A stretch of 64,000 bases of DNA from Microbacterium oxydans. Its GTDB lineage: Bacteria > Actinomycetota > Actinomycetes > Actinomycetales > Microbacteriaceae. Of the stretch, positions 63,839-64,000 are shown piece by piece (the stretch's first letter is position 1; each line of letters starts with the position of its first letter). The notes below the pieces were generated by a model that worked only from the letters and a program-made list of their open reading frames with translations, made no database searches and had not been told where the DNA came from. Made by a program: the position numbers and the translations under genes. The stretch lies in contig NZ_BJOG01000002.1 in NCBI RefSeq assembly GCF_006540085.1, positions 299,324-363,323 of the forward strand. The letters run 5' to 3'.

Positions 63839-64000
63839 GTGGCACGACGACCGGCTCCTCCTTCGCCGTCTCCGGGAGCGCACACGCCGAAACCCGCGGC
63901 GAAAGGCAAGGGCAGGGCGACGCCGAAGGCCCGCGCGACGGCGCCTTCGGCCGCGCGCGCGGCGGCGCCTTCGACCGCGCGCGCGGCGGCGCCTTCGACC
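63839..64000 (+). CDS. Probable septum formation initiator (FtsB/DivIC), 5' part only
   Basis: Fifty-four codons are visible before the window ends. The GTG start has a GAAGGAGGAG ribosome site. The text is a disordered Pro/Ala/Lys/Arg tail (MARRPAPPSPSPGAHTPKP) with a repeated APSxARAA block. The membrane and coiled-coil parts that would prove identity lie outside. The call rests on position: ftsB/divIC follows eno in most actinobacteria. Confidence 0.6.
   Translation, partial: MARRPAPPSPSPGAHTPKPAAKGKGRATPKARATAPSAARAAAPSTARAAAPST
63941..64000. repeat. 24-bp in-frame tandem repeat in the ftsB-like gene
   Basis: Units start at 63941, 63965 and 63989 (last one cut by the window end), each GCGCCTTCG(G/A)CC plus GCGCGCGCGGCG, coding APS(A/T)ARAA. 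They may continue beyond the window. Confidence 0.85.

Overview
The window is a 64 kb chromosomal segment of a high-GC actinobacterium, most likely Microbacterium or a close relative in the Microbacteriaceae. This rests on base composition, on family-level recognition of the proteins (long GapB, RamB-like regulator, GTP-type PEP carboxykinase, DUF222-HNH protein) and on gene order around mfd, mazG, hisS and eno-ftsB. I could run no database search, so names come from motifs and remembered families. No rRNA, tRNA, CRISPR array, transposase or integrase was seen.

Layout. 1-2.5 kb: a DUF4259 protein, a small conserved protein, a DUF222/HNH protein and a 16-bp tandem repeat array. 2.6-9.2 kb: a peptide-type ABC importer (lipoprotein, permease, permease-ATPase fusion, ATPase) with a TetR regulator and an alpha/beta hydrolase. 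9.3-12.5 kb: a methyltransferase-fold protein with eroded cofactor motifs, an amidohydrolase and a paired SMR efflux operon. 12.7-18.7 kb: a gluconeogenesis locus of GapB, a winged-helix protein, a RamB/PrpR-like regulator and divergent pckG. 19-25.4 kb: an ABC exporter, a small HTH protein divergent from a HAD hydrolase over twin palindromes, a VapBC pair, an MHS transporter, a YfcE-type phosphoesterase, a LacI remnant and a small membrane protein. 25.5-29.1 kb: ribD-ribE-ribBA-ribH behind an FMN riboswitch. 29.2-34.3 kb: an Fpg/Nei glycosylase, a GNAT acetyltransferase and mfd. 34.3-36.1 kb: a lower-GC two-gene insertion bounded by a 22-bp direct repeat. 36.1-42.8 kb: a gamma-carbonic-anhydrase-like protein, a 1009-residue kinase-aminotransferase fusion, an APC transporter and glutamate dehydrogenase. 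42.9-50.4 kb: PEP carboxylase, NhaA, MazG, HisS, an SGNH hydrolase and a VOC protein. 50.5-58.7 kb: an AraC regulator, an APC permease and a LacI-controlled catabolic operon (two HSL-type esterases, a sugar-type MFS transporter, a CocE/S15 hydrolase). 58.7-64 kb: a DUF4442 protein, a GntR-DUF1648-CPBP operon whose CPBP gene is frameshifted in a TGGC repeat, an O-methyltransferase, enolase and the start of a probable ftsB.

How it works together. PEP carboxykinase, PEP carboxylase, GapB and enolase set flux around PEP, and a RamB-like short-chain-acyl regulator sits divergent to pckG over a candidate operator. Many operons are translationally coupled by ATGA or GTGA overlaps. Many first genes have a -10-like hexamer exactly six bases before the start codon, which predicts widespread leaderless mRNA.

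The best candidate for something undescribed is the insertion at 34340-36116. It holds a translationally coupled pair: a 132-residue protein of unknown fold and a 411-residue protein with an ImmA/IrrE-like C-terminus that has lost its HExxH zinc site. It lies exactly at the 3' end of mfd and is flanked by copies of that gene's end.
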